This document shows, piece after piece, positions 1 through 5,799 of a stretch of 6,602 nt of DNA. This stretch comes from Betaproteobacteria bacterium (lineage in GTDB: Bacteria; Pseudomonadota; Gammaproteobacteria; Burkholderiales; Usitatibacteraceae). Made by a program: the position numbers and the translations under genes. The DNA lies in NCBI GenBank assembly GCA_003105245.1, contig PQAI01000197.1:1-6602 (forward strand), written 5' to 3'. Under the pieces are notes generated by a model. That model did no database searches, was not told the origin of the DNA, and worked only from the letters and a program-made list of their open reading frames with translations. Within the stretch, counting starts at the first letter, position 1. Each line of letters starts with the position of its first letter.

Positions 1-77
1 GCAACGGTCGCCCACGCGCCGCCGGCGACGATTCGCCGCAGCAGGGAGGGCTTCGAGCGCGCGCCGTTCGTCGCCAT
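1..77 (-). CDS. tamB: Probable TamB, N-terminal fragment (cut by window edge)
   Basis: Only the first 25 codons are inside the window, reading MATNGARSKPSLLRRIVAG followed by GAWATV. The stretch shows a short basic N-terminus (Arg7, Lys9, Arg14, Arg15) followed by the beginning of a small hydrophobic segment, which fits the single N-terminal inner-membrane anchor of TamB. The ATG lies one base after the TGA of tamA (TGA-C-ATG), with no strong Shine-Dalgarno sequence of its own, so translation is probably coupled to tamA. In the TAM system, TamB spans the periplasm as a long beta-structured protein and pairs with TamA in the outer membrane; tamA-tamB order is the usual arrangement. The identification rests on position and the anchor-like start, not on any diagnostic TamB domain, since that part is outside the window. 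Confidence 0.72.
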   Translation of the reverse strand, partial: MATNGARSKPSLLRRIVAGGAWATV

Positions 78-78
78 G

Positions 79-1833
79 TCAGAAGGCCACCGCCACGGAG
101 AATACGAGCCGCACCTTGTGGTCGCGGTCCGCGTAGGCCGCGTCGATCGCGAGCGGCCCCGCGGGCGTGCGCCAGCGCACCCCCACGCCGTAGCCCCAGT
201 TGGCGGAGAGCTCCCCGCGCGCGTCCGCCGCGTCGCCCACGTCCGCGAAGAGCGCCCCGCCCCACGACGGCGAGAACCAGCGCACGTACTCCGCCGTGCC
301 CGTCGCGAGGTAGCGCCCGCCCACGACGGCCTCGCCTTCCTTCGCTCCCAGGCTCTGGTACTTGTAGCCGCGCACCGAGCGCGAGCCGCCGGCGCGGAAG
401 AGGTAGTCCTCGGGGATGCCCTCGCGGCTCGGCGCGATGGTGTAGCCGCCCTCGGCGCGCAGGATGAGCTGATCGACGGACGACAACGAGAACCAGTGCT
501 GGTACTGCGCGTAGGTCATCAGGAAGTCCTGGTCCGAGAGGGCCGCCTTCGCGCCGCCGGCGAGCTTGAGGGTGAGGACGCCGCCGCGCCTCGGGTTGAG
601 CACGTCGTCCACGCGGCGCCAGGTGAGCTCCGCGATCGGCGCCAGGGCGCGGCTGAGCGTTTCGGGGGCGCCTTCCGGCAGCTTCTGCTCCGCCTGGAAC
701 GAAAGACCGAAGCGCGTCTCGACTCTCTCGTAGAAGAACTGCCGGTAGGCCGCCACCGCGCCGCGGCGCGTGTCGAGGCCCTGGTTCGACGTGTTCTCCG
801 CGAGGAAGCCCACGCTGTCCTTGGCCACCACCGCCCCGAAGAGCGGGATGCCGAGCGTGCCCGGGGGCAGGTAGAAATCCGCGTAGCCGAGCTGCCTCGT
901 CTTGTCGGCCTGCAGGGCGGAGAGCATCTCGTAGCCGCGGTCCAGGACGTTGCGGTGCCGCAGCGACAGTTCGCCGCGCGCGCCCACGTCGGTGCCGTAG
1001 CCGAGCGAGACGCCCACGTCGATCGCGGGGCGCTCCAGCACGGCCACGCGCACCGGCACGCGCGTCGGGGAGGCGGCGTCGCGGTCGATCTCCACCGTCA
1101 CGTTCGCGAACCAGGGTGTGCTCTGCAGCTTCCGCTGCAGGTCGAGGAGGCGGTCGCTGCGGAAGGGCTCGCCCGGGTCGATGTCGAGCATGCGGTCCAC
1201 GAGCTCCTTCCGGTAGCGGGAGAGCCCCGAGACCTGGACCTCGCCGAGCGTGAAGGTCGGGCCGCTCGCGACCACGAGCGTGAGGTGCGCGCGCGCCGTG
1301 GCGGCGTCGATGCGGGCCTCGCTCGCCACGATCTCCCCCGCGGCGTAGTCGTCGGCGGTGAGCGCCTCCACGAGGCGGGACTTGGCCTCGTCCCAGGCGT
1401 GCTGGCGGAACACCCTTCCCTCGGCGAGCTGCCACGATTGGCGCAGCGCTTCGCGGCGCGCCTCGCGAAAGGCGCCTTCGCCCGCGAGATCGCCGCGGAA
1501 CTCGATCGACACCGATTCGACGGTGGTGCGCTCGCCCGGCGTGAGCACGACGCGCAGGCGTCCGTCCTCGTCCGCGACCTCGACCGTGGCGGAGAACCAG
1601 CCCTCGGCGGCGGCGATCTCGGGGGCGCGGCGCCGCACGTCGCGCTGCCAGCGGCGCATCGTGCCGCGGTCCTCGCGCGCATCGGCGGGCGGGGCGGGCA
1701 GGTGCTTCTCGAAGAGGACCCGCAGCTCCTCCGGGGCCACCCAGGTGACGGGAAGGGTCGCGGGCTTCTCCTGCGCCGCCGCGAGACCGGCGGCCAGGAA
1801 CGCCACGAACGCGATGGCGGCGCGCGCCTTCAC
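79..1833 (-). CDS. tamA: TamA, outer-membrane assembly barrel (Omp85/BamA superfamily)
   Basis: This 584-residue protein matches the usual TamA length (about 580). Residues 1-20 form a signal peptide (MKARAAIAFVAFLAAGLAAA, then Gln21). Residues about 27-270 look like three POTRA domains: one ends near 'LRVVLTPGER', one near 'LTLVVASGP', and the third includes 'FTLGEVQVSGLSRYRKELV' and 'PVRVAVLERPA'. From about 272 to 584 the alternating pattern of a 16-strand barrel is seen. It carries 'RRVDDVLNPRRG' (406-417), the conserved VRGY loop motif (487-490, within 'LFRAGGSRSVRGYKYQSLG'), 'GVRWRTPAGPLAIDAAY' and a C-terminal Phe584 typical of outer-membrane proteins. TamA works with TamB in inserting autotransporters and other beta-barrel proteins. 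The start is GTG, the first possible start because an in-frame TAG lies directly before it. No Shine-Dalgarno sequence precedes it, which suggests coupled translation. BamA is excluded because it has five POTRA domains. Confidence 0.95.
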   Translation of the reverse strand: MKARAAIAFVAFLAAGLAAAQEKPATLPVTWVAPEELRVLFEKHLPAPPADAREDRGTMRRWQRDVRRRAPEIAAAEGWFSATVEVADEDGRLRVVLTPGERTTVESVSIEFRGDLAGEGAFREARREALRQSWQLAEGRVFRQHAWDEAKSRLVEALTADDYAAGEIVASEARIDAATARAHLTLVVASGPTFTLGEVQVSGLSRYRKELVDRMLDIDPGEPFRSDRLLDLQRKLQSTPWFANVTVEIDRDAASPTRVPVRVAVLERPAIDVGVSLGYGTDVGARGELSLRHRNVLDRGYEMLSALQADKTRQLGYADFYLPPGTLGIPLFGAVVAKDSVGFLAENTSNQGLDTRRGAVAAYRQFFYERVETRFGLSFQAEQKLPEGAPETLSRALAPIAELTWRRVDDVLNPRRGGVLTLKLAGGAKAALSDQDFLMTYAQYQHWFSLSSVDQLILRAEGGYTIAPSREGIPEDYLFRAGGSRSVRGYKYQSLGAKEGEAVVGGRYLATGTAEYVRWFSPSWGGALFADVGDAADARGELSANWGYGVGVRWRTPAGPLAIDAAYADRDHKVRLVFSVAVAF

Positions 1834-1865
1834 CTAGCTGAGCGGGAGAGGGAGACGGCGGGCAT
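1830..1865 (-). other. Possible 11-codon leader ORF overlapping the tamA start
   Basis: An ATG at 1865-1863 opens a tiny frame reading MPAVSLSRSAR. Its TGA stop shares bases with the tamA GTG start in the sequence GTGA. A purine-rich stretch (GAAGGAAG, then CGGAAC) precedes this ATG, whereas tamA itself lacks a ribosome-binding site. The arrangement would let ribosomes finishing the short frame restart on tamA. A frame this short is easily open by chance, and no conservation can be judged here, so this is a hypothesis about translation initiation rather than a called gene. Confidence 0.25.
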
Positions 1866-2003
1866 GGTGTGTTCCGGACTTCCTTCGGAGGGGGGCGTTC
1901 GGCGCGGGGGCGCCGCATTCCCGAATTATCCGGGATTCACGGCCACCGGGGGTCGCGGCGCGCGGGGCGCTCCTCGAGGCGCGGCATGGGGCCGAAAGCG
2001 GTC
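1834..2003. other. 170-nt spacer between the second ankyrin gene and tamA
   Basis: The spacer holds no full gene. It contains a 6-bp GC hairpin (CGGCGC/GCGCCG, 1900-1915, 4-nt loop), a 5-bp inverted repeat (TCCCG/CGGGA, 1919-1935, 7-nt loop) and an 8-base palindrome CCTCGAGG (1972-1979). None is followed by a T-run on the minus strand, so I do not call a terminator for the ankyrin gene. The only AT-rich patch is GAATTATC near 1923-1930. The break in otherwise tight gene packing suggests tamA may be transcribed at least partly from here. Confidence 0.6.
1925..1930 (-). promoter_or_regulatory. Weak candidate -10 element for tamAB
   Basis: On the minus strand this reads GATAAT, five of six bases matching the TATAAT consensus, in the only AT-rich patch of the spacer. 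The hexamer at 17-nt spacing upstream is ACCCCC, so there is no recognisable sigma-70 -35 element. If used, transcription would begin near 1917-1919, giving a leader of about 85 nt before tamA that includes the GC hairpin at 1900-1915. Support comes only from base composition and placement. Confidence 0.2.
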
Positions 2004-3608
2004 CTAGCGACTTTCCGCCTGCAGGATCTCGATCAGGTCCTGTCGTCGGGCGTCCCGGGCCATCTGGAGCGCCGTCTTGCCCCTGACGACCACGTCCTTG
2101 CGCACGCCGGGCCAGGCCGCGAGGAGCCTGACGGTGTCGACGTACTCCTTGCGGCGATAGCTCTCGTTGAGGATCGCGTGCTCCGTGGCCACGATGAGCG
2201 GCGGCGCCTTGCCATGGTTCGGCGCATTGGGGTCGGCGCCGGCCTCGAGAAGCTTGCGCGCGACCTCGACATAAGCGCCGGAAATCGCCCCGGTGAGCGG
2301 CGTGTTCCCGTCGTAGGTGCTCACCATGTCGCGGTCCAGCTGGGGCGATGCGAGCAGGAGATCGAACTGCCTTGCCGCCCCGGGCATCGGCATTCCCGCG
2401 CCATTCTTACCCGTGGCCGCCCGCTTCGAAGCGATCGACAACGCGGAGAACTGCCGGTTGTACGCGGTCAGGTTCGGGTTCGCGCCCGCCTTCAGGAGCA
2501 GCTCCACCACGTCGTCCTGGCCGTACTCTAGAGCGCGCATCAGCGGGGTGTAGTCGAAAGCCGCGCCACGAAGGTCGGGATTCGTCCTCGGATCGGCGAG
2601 CAGGGCCTGGATGACGGCGAGGTACTTCGCGCCGTCCGGCGGCCGGTTAACGTTGGCCCATCCGTATTGCTTCATGACCGTCGTGAGCGCGCTGTCGGAG
2701 TCGCCCCTTCCCCGCGTTCGGTTCGGGTTTGCACCGAGGCCCAGCAGCCGCTTCACTTCCGCGGCATTTCCGGCGCCGGCCCAGCCCATCAGGGCGGTCG
2801 CGTCACCCTGGGAGCTTCGGCTTTCGAGGTCCTCGGGATCGAGGTACGCCGTAACCTTCCGGAACCAGTCCTCGCCTTCCTCGTCGACGTGGTCCTTCGC
2901 AAGCGCGCGGCTCGCACGGCTCGCCAGGAGATCCGCCAGGGCCTTCTCGTATTTCGTCTTCGCGAGGGCCTGCGCCTCGCTCGCGATGGCGTCGAAGTAC
3001 TCCTGGATGGGCCGATCCTCGCCGCGGTTCTCGCACTTGGGCTCGCGCATCGTCATCGACCGGAGGCGGCGAAGGCGGTCGTTGGCGTCCTCGCGGGCGG
3101 GAAAGAGCCGCGCGTCCACGCCGATCCGCCTCTTCGCCAGGATCCCGCCGTGGGACAAGGCGGCGGCCGATGCGACCTTTTCCTCCTCCAGCTTCATCGC
3201 CCGGCCGTCCTCGGAGTCTCCTTCGGGCATTTCCTGCCAGCCCGCCTTGTGGATGCGGATGTCGACGAACTGCTGCGCCAACCCCGGCCGGAAGACCGCC
3301 CATTCCGGCGTCACGATCGAGAACCGGCCTTGCGAATCCGACTTCCCGGCGGCAAACCGCAAGCAGACGCTCGTTCCGCGCCCGTAGCCGCCATAGCTCA
3401 CGGCCGTCCAGGTCGCGTAGACCCGCGCGTCCTCGAGCGGCGCGTTCGTTCGCCCGTCGCGGATCACGCCCTTGATCTCGACGTAGGCGATGCTTCGCAC
3501 TTCCAGGTCGATGGCGACCGCCGGGGCGGGCGGGAGCAGCCCTATCGCGCAAGCGACGAGCGCGGCGAAGCGCGGGGCCAAGCGGCTCCCAGTCCTACTT
3601 GAGGCCAT
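2004..3608 (-). CDS. Secreted ankyrin-repeat protein with N-terminal beta-sandwich-like domain
   Basis: The protein has 534 residues from ATG at 3608. Residues 1-32 form a signal peptide (hydrophobic core about 14-25, cleavage after 'APAVA'). Residues about 43-125 ('VEIKGVIRDGRTNAPLEDARVYATW', 'SDSQGRFSI', 'VDIRIHKAGW') resemble a carboxypeptidase-regulatory/transthyretin-like beta-sandwich. A charged, mostly helical linker follows (about 140-260). Ankyrin-type repeats then run to the C-terminus: 'TALMGWAGAGNAAEVKRLL.LGANPN' (about 271-296), 'TPLMRALEYGQDDVVELLLKAGANPN' (about 354-379), 'TPLTGAISGAYVEVARKLLEAGADPN' (about 436-461) and a final 'KTALQMARD' unit. The mature protein has two cysteines (82 and 192), a possible disulfide. 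The gene overlaps the upstream ankyrin gene by 14 nt, implying coupled translation. An in-frame TTG at 3629 would add seven residues and has the better ribosome-binding site, so the start is unsettled. Ankyrin repeats bind proteins; the partner is unknown. Confidence 0.85.
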   Translation of the reverse strand: MASSRTGSRLAPRFAALVACAIGLLPPAPAVAIDLEVRSIAYVEIKGVIRDGRTNAPLEDARVYATWTAVSYGGYGRGTSVCLRFAAGKSDSQGRFSIVTPEWAVFRPGLAQQFVDIRIHKAGWQEMPEGDSEDGRAMKLEEEKVASAAALSHGGILAKRRIGVDARLFPAREDANDRLRRLRSMTMREPKCENRGEDRPIQEYFDAIASEAQALAKTKYEKALADLLASRASRALAKDHVDEEGEDWFRKVTAYLDPEDLESRSSQGDATALMGWAGAGNAAEVKRLLGLGANPNRTRGRGDSDSALTTVMKQYGWANVNRPPDGAKYLAVIQALLADPRTNPDLRGAAFDYTPLMRALEYGQDDVVELLLKAGANPNLTAYNRQFSALSIASKRAATGKNGAGMPMPGAARQFDLLLASPQLDRDMVSTYDGNTPLTGAISGAYVEVARKLLEAGADPNAPNHGKAPPLIVATEHAILNESYRRKEYVDTVRLLAAWPGVRKDVVVRGKTALQMARDARRQDLIEILQAESR

Positions 3609-5616
3609 GGGCGCGGAGGATCTCCCCAATCTCGCCTCCGTTCTCGTTGCGGGCGTAGTCGAGGGCGCCGGCGCCCGTGGCCGTGCGGTGCCGCACGTCG
3701 ATGCCCCTGCGGACCAGCTCCTTCACGATTTCGACATGGCCCCCCGCCGCCGCCATCATCAACGCGTTCTCGCCTCCTCCCGATCCCTGGTAGCTTCCGA
3801 AGAGCGGCGCGGCGAGCACGCCGTACACCTCCCCGGGCCCCTTGCTCCACATCGTCGGCGAGGTCTCGTTGATGTCGACGACGCGCCGGTCCAGCAGCAG
3901 CTTCACCAGCTCGAGGTTGCCCGAAGACGCAGCGGCGAGCAGCAGCCGCGGCGTAGACCCATCGGGAAGGCGGAATTCGCGCGTCGCCTTCGCGTCGATC
4001 AGCAGGGATGCGGCACGGACAGCCCCGCCCTCCACCGCGTAGTAGAGGGCACCGCAATCTTCGCGGGAATCGGCGCCGTCGCGACGCAGCAGCGCGGAGG
4101 CGAGCGAATCGTTGTGCTGGGCGAGCGCCCAGCTCACGGGGCCGATGGGCGTACCCCTTCCTGCGTACATCGTCCTGAGCTGGGCGGGGAGCACGACCCT
4201 CGCCCCTTTCGCCATGAGCGCCTCGATGGCCGCGTCGTCCCCGTCGCGAGTCCGCATCACGGGCGTCAACTCGCCTGCCGAGGCCAGGTTGGGATTCGCG
4301 CCGTACTGGAGCAGCAGGGAGACCGACCTGGCGCGATGGGCCGGGTCCGTGGAGGGTGCCACCTGCGCGAGCGGCCGGCGGTCGTCGACCTCCCTCACGA
4401 CCCATTCCGGCGTGCTCACGGCGATCACCATCGCCGACTTGCCATGGTAATCGCGGTAGTCCGGATTCGCCCCCAGCTTGAGCAATCCCTCCATCAGCTC
4501 GTGGTCGTGGACCACGTTCATCAGCGGCGAGTCCCCGCTTGTCGAGTGCCGGTTCGGGTCCGCCCGGTAACGGATGGCGAGCAGCAGGGGCTCCCTTTCC
4601 TTCCGTTGGGCGAACGACCAGCTTGCCTTGAGCACCGGCTCGAAAGCGGCTCCGAAGGCCTTCCCGTCGACGTTGATGTTCGCTCCGAGAGACAGCAACC
4701 GCTCCGGAAGCGCGATCGACGCCTTGTCCCACCAGGAGGAGTACACCAGCGCCTCGTCGAGCGCCTCCTGGCTCGGCTTGCGCAGGTCGAGCATCAGCGC
4801 GCCCATTTCGTCGTTGCGGTTCTGGATCGCGAGCGACAGCGGAGAACGCGACCCGGGCCCCATGCGCTCGATCGAGGCGCCACGCTCCAGCAGCCAGCGC
4901 GCGACACGATTCGCTTCGGCCGAGGGCGCCATCGACATCAGGTTCGCGAGGGCCGGGTTCGGTGCGCCGCCCAGCCAGACCTTCGTGTCGAGGAGCATGC
5001 GAACGATCTCGACGAAGTCCCCGTCCGGCGGCGGATTGCGGACGGGCCATCCCATCTGCTGCGAATTGCGTACGCTTCGCCAGGTCCCCGTCACCTGGCC
5101 CAGGAGGTGGATGACAGTCTTCGAATCCAGGGCGCGCAGGGCACCCGGATCCCACTCGAGGATCTGGCGAACGGTCGGCAGCGCGCCGTAGCCAATCGCG
5201 TTCTGGAAGGCGAACGTCTTGCGAAGGAGCTCGTCTCGCTCCGCCTTCGCCTTGGGCATGGCCTTCATGAACTCGCCGTGGTCGCGATTCCAGATCGACT
5301 CGTTGACGCGGCGTCGAAGCGCTTCGTCGGCCGTCGGCGTGTGGGAGACACCGCCGCCCGAGGCCATTCCTGGGGGAGGATATTTCGTGATGGATACCCC
5401 TGTCCTCGGAGGCGGCCCGATCCGGGTGGGCGAGGGCTTGGGCCCGAAGTTCTCCCGGCTTACGCGGCATTCCTGCGCGGCGCTGGCCGGAATCGCCCAC
5501 GGCAAGGTCATCACGAGCACCAGTGCCGGAACGATTGCCGGCAACCGGCGAAGCGCAACGGGGGCCGCGGGTGTACCGTCGGGGGACGAATCAGCCAGGG
5601 GAAATGAAGTCGACAA
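3595..5616 (-). CDS. Large secreted ankyrin-repeat protein
   Basis: From the chosen TTG at 5616 the product has 673 residues. Two Arg residues (23-24) precede a hydrophobic core (about 26-43) and a likely signal cleavage at 'PASA|AQ' (after 46). A Pro/Gly-rich tether (about 50-95) leads to a helical segment. Degenerate ankyrin repeats fill the rest, for example 'RWLLERGASIERM', 'SPLMNVVHDHELMEGLLKLGANPD', 'SVSLLLQYGANPNLASAGELTPVM', 'LLLAAASSGNLELVKLLLDRRVVDIN' and 'NALMMAAAGGHVEIVKELVRRGIDV'. The mature form has two cysteines (50 and 521). The frame stays open to a GTG at 5763, adding 49 residues, but that stretch is hydrophilic and contains codons unusual here (TTA, AAA, CAA, AAT, AGG), so I judge it non-coding. 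The gene probably forms a translationally coupled pair with the downstream ankyrin gene. No enzymatic domain is visible; a protein-binding role outside the cytoplasm is inferred. Confidence 0.82.
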   Translation of the reverse strand: MSTSFPLADSSPDGTPAAPVALRRLPAIVPALVLVMTLPWAIPASAAQECRVSRENFGPKPSPTRIGPPPRTGVSITKYPPPGMASGGGVSHTPTADEALRRRVNESIWNRDHGEFMKAMPKAKAERDELLRKTFAFQNAIGYGALPTVRQILEWDPGALRALDSKTVIHLLGQVTGTWRSVRNSQQMGWPVRNPPPDGDFVEIVRMLLDTKVWLGGAPNPALANLMSMAPSAEANRVARWLLERGASIERMGPGSRSPLSLAIQNRNDEMGALMLDLRKPSQEALDEALVYSSWWDKASIALPERLLSLGANINVDGKAFGAAFEPVLKASWSFAQRKEREPLLLAIRYRADPNRHSTSGDSPLMNVVHDHELMEGLLKLGANPDYRDYHGKSAMVIAVSTPEWVVREVDDRRPLAQVAPSTDPAHRARSVSLLLQYGANPNLASAGELTPVMRTRDGDDAAIEALMAKGARVVLPAQLRTMYAGRGTPIGPVSWALAQHNDSLASALLRRDGADSREDCGALYYAVEGGAVRAASLLIDAKATREFRLPDGSTPRLLLAAASSGNLELVKLLLDRRVVDINETSPTMWSKGPGEVYGVLAAPLFGSYQGSGGGENALMMAAAGGHVEIVKELVRRGIDVRHRTATGAGALDYARNENGGEIGEILRAHGLK
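3635..3639 (-). promoter_or_regulatory. Ribosome-binding site inside the upstream ankyrin gene
   Basis: The minus strand reads GGAGG, then CGAGA, then an in-frame TTG at 3629-3627. This five-base spacing is close to ideal and favours the TTG as the start of the downstream ankyrin gene. The ATG at 3608 has only GGGGAG about 13 nt upstream, which is a poor spacing, but it gives the more ordinary signal peptide. The site lies within the last codons of the upstream gene, so that gene's own translation would expose it. Confidence 0.5.
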
Positions 5617-5618
5617 GA

Positions 5619-5647
5619 GAAGGCGCCTTTCATGGTTGGGCGCCTTC
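5619..5647 (-). repeat. 9-bp inverted repeat over the ankyrin gene's ribosome-binding region
   Basis: The arms GAAGGCGCC and GGCGCCTTC pair perfectly around an 11-nt loop (5628-5638). On the minus strand the second arm overlaps the AAAGG that would serve as ribosome-binding site for the TTG start at 5616, and the loop contains an ATG. Folded in RNA, the hairpin would hide that site. It could also be a transcription terminator for amiD, but the following bases (TCTTGTCGACTTC) are not a proper T-run. Confidence 0.6.
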
Positions 5648-5657
5648 GAAAAGTCGG

Positions 5658-5675
5658 TGTCGTGGTCGCACGACA
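5658..5675 (-). repeat. 7-bp inverted repeat with 4-nt loop upstream of the ankyrin pair
   Basis: The minus strand reads TGTCGTG-CGAC-CACGACA, a perfect stem with a tight loop. It is followed by CCGAC and then TTTT, a weak resemblance to a terminator with a displaced T-run. It sits only 10 nt before the larger hairpin, so the two could form consecutively in a leader RNA. Confidence 0.5.
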
Positions 5676-5746
5676 GGACATCGAGCGCGCGACGATCGAC
5701 ACGGGGCTCGCGCGCGTCCGGCCTATTGCGGCGATGAGCCTCTTGT

Positions 5747-5783
5747 TTGTCCGAAGCTAACACATCGGCGCGAGTGCGGACAA
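5747..5783 (-). repeat. Spaced 7-bp inverted repeat just after amiD
   Basis: The minus strand has TTGTCCG (5783-5777) and CGGACAA (5753-5747), exact inverted copies 23 nt apart. It begins 16 nt past the amiD stop. The spacing is long for a stable hairpin but would suit a dimeric regulator contacting sites on one DNA face. A 7-mer pair can arise by chance, so confidence in function is low. Confidence 0.35.
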
Positions 5784-5799
5784 GTGCCCCTCACGCGAC

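Larger units (their letters stand above)
5617..5799. other. 183-nt structured spacer between amiD and the ankyrin pair
   Basis: No gene is supported here. The spacer holds three perfect inverted repeats (5747-5783, 5658-5675 and 5619-5647), which are listed separately. I find no convincing -35/-10 pair on the minus strand. A short frame opening with ATG at 5633 and running to 5511 (start MKGAFSCRLHFPWL) overlaps the ankyrin gene in another frame; it is probably chance, or could mark a frameshifted true start. The region may act as terminator, leader or operator for the ankyrin genes. Confidence 0.6.

Noticed and set aside
1900..1935. A rho-independent terminator after the second ankyrin gene
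   Set aside because: Short GC hairpins exist, but no T-run follows them on the minus strand and the stems are only 5-6 bp.
76..2007. A 643-codon open frame on the plus strand opposite tamA
   Set aside because: It is Arg/Ala/Gly/His-rich with no domain pattern, and mirrors a well-recognised TamA on the other strand. In GC-rich DNA such antisense frames stay open by chance.
2667..3602. A 311-codon plus-strand open frame opposite the second ankyrin gene
   Set aside because: It has no recognisable motif and shadow-like composition. The opposite frame has a signal peptide and repeats.
3542..5500. A 652-codon minus-strand frame overlapping the large ankyrin gene
   Set aside because: It is rich in Arg, Gly and Pro without recognisable motifs; the ankyrin frame in the same DNA explains the coding signal.
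3490..5607. A 705-codon plus-strand open frame opposite the large ankyrin gene
   Set aside because: It has low-complexity, Arg-rich composition without signal, membrane or domain features, whereas the minus-strand frame shows clear ankyrin repeats.
2004..5616. The internal repetition of the ankyrin genes as a DNA repeat or CRISPR-like array
   Set aside because: The repetition is at protein level (GANPN-type units about 33 residues long and degenerate); I saw no regularly spaced identical DNA repeats.
5747..5783. A sigma-70 promoter with TTGTCC as -35 and TTAGCT as -10 for the ankyrin pair
   Set aside because: Spacing is 17 nt but the -10 matches consensus at only two of six positions, so I did not call it.
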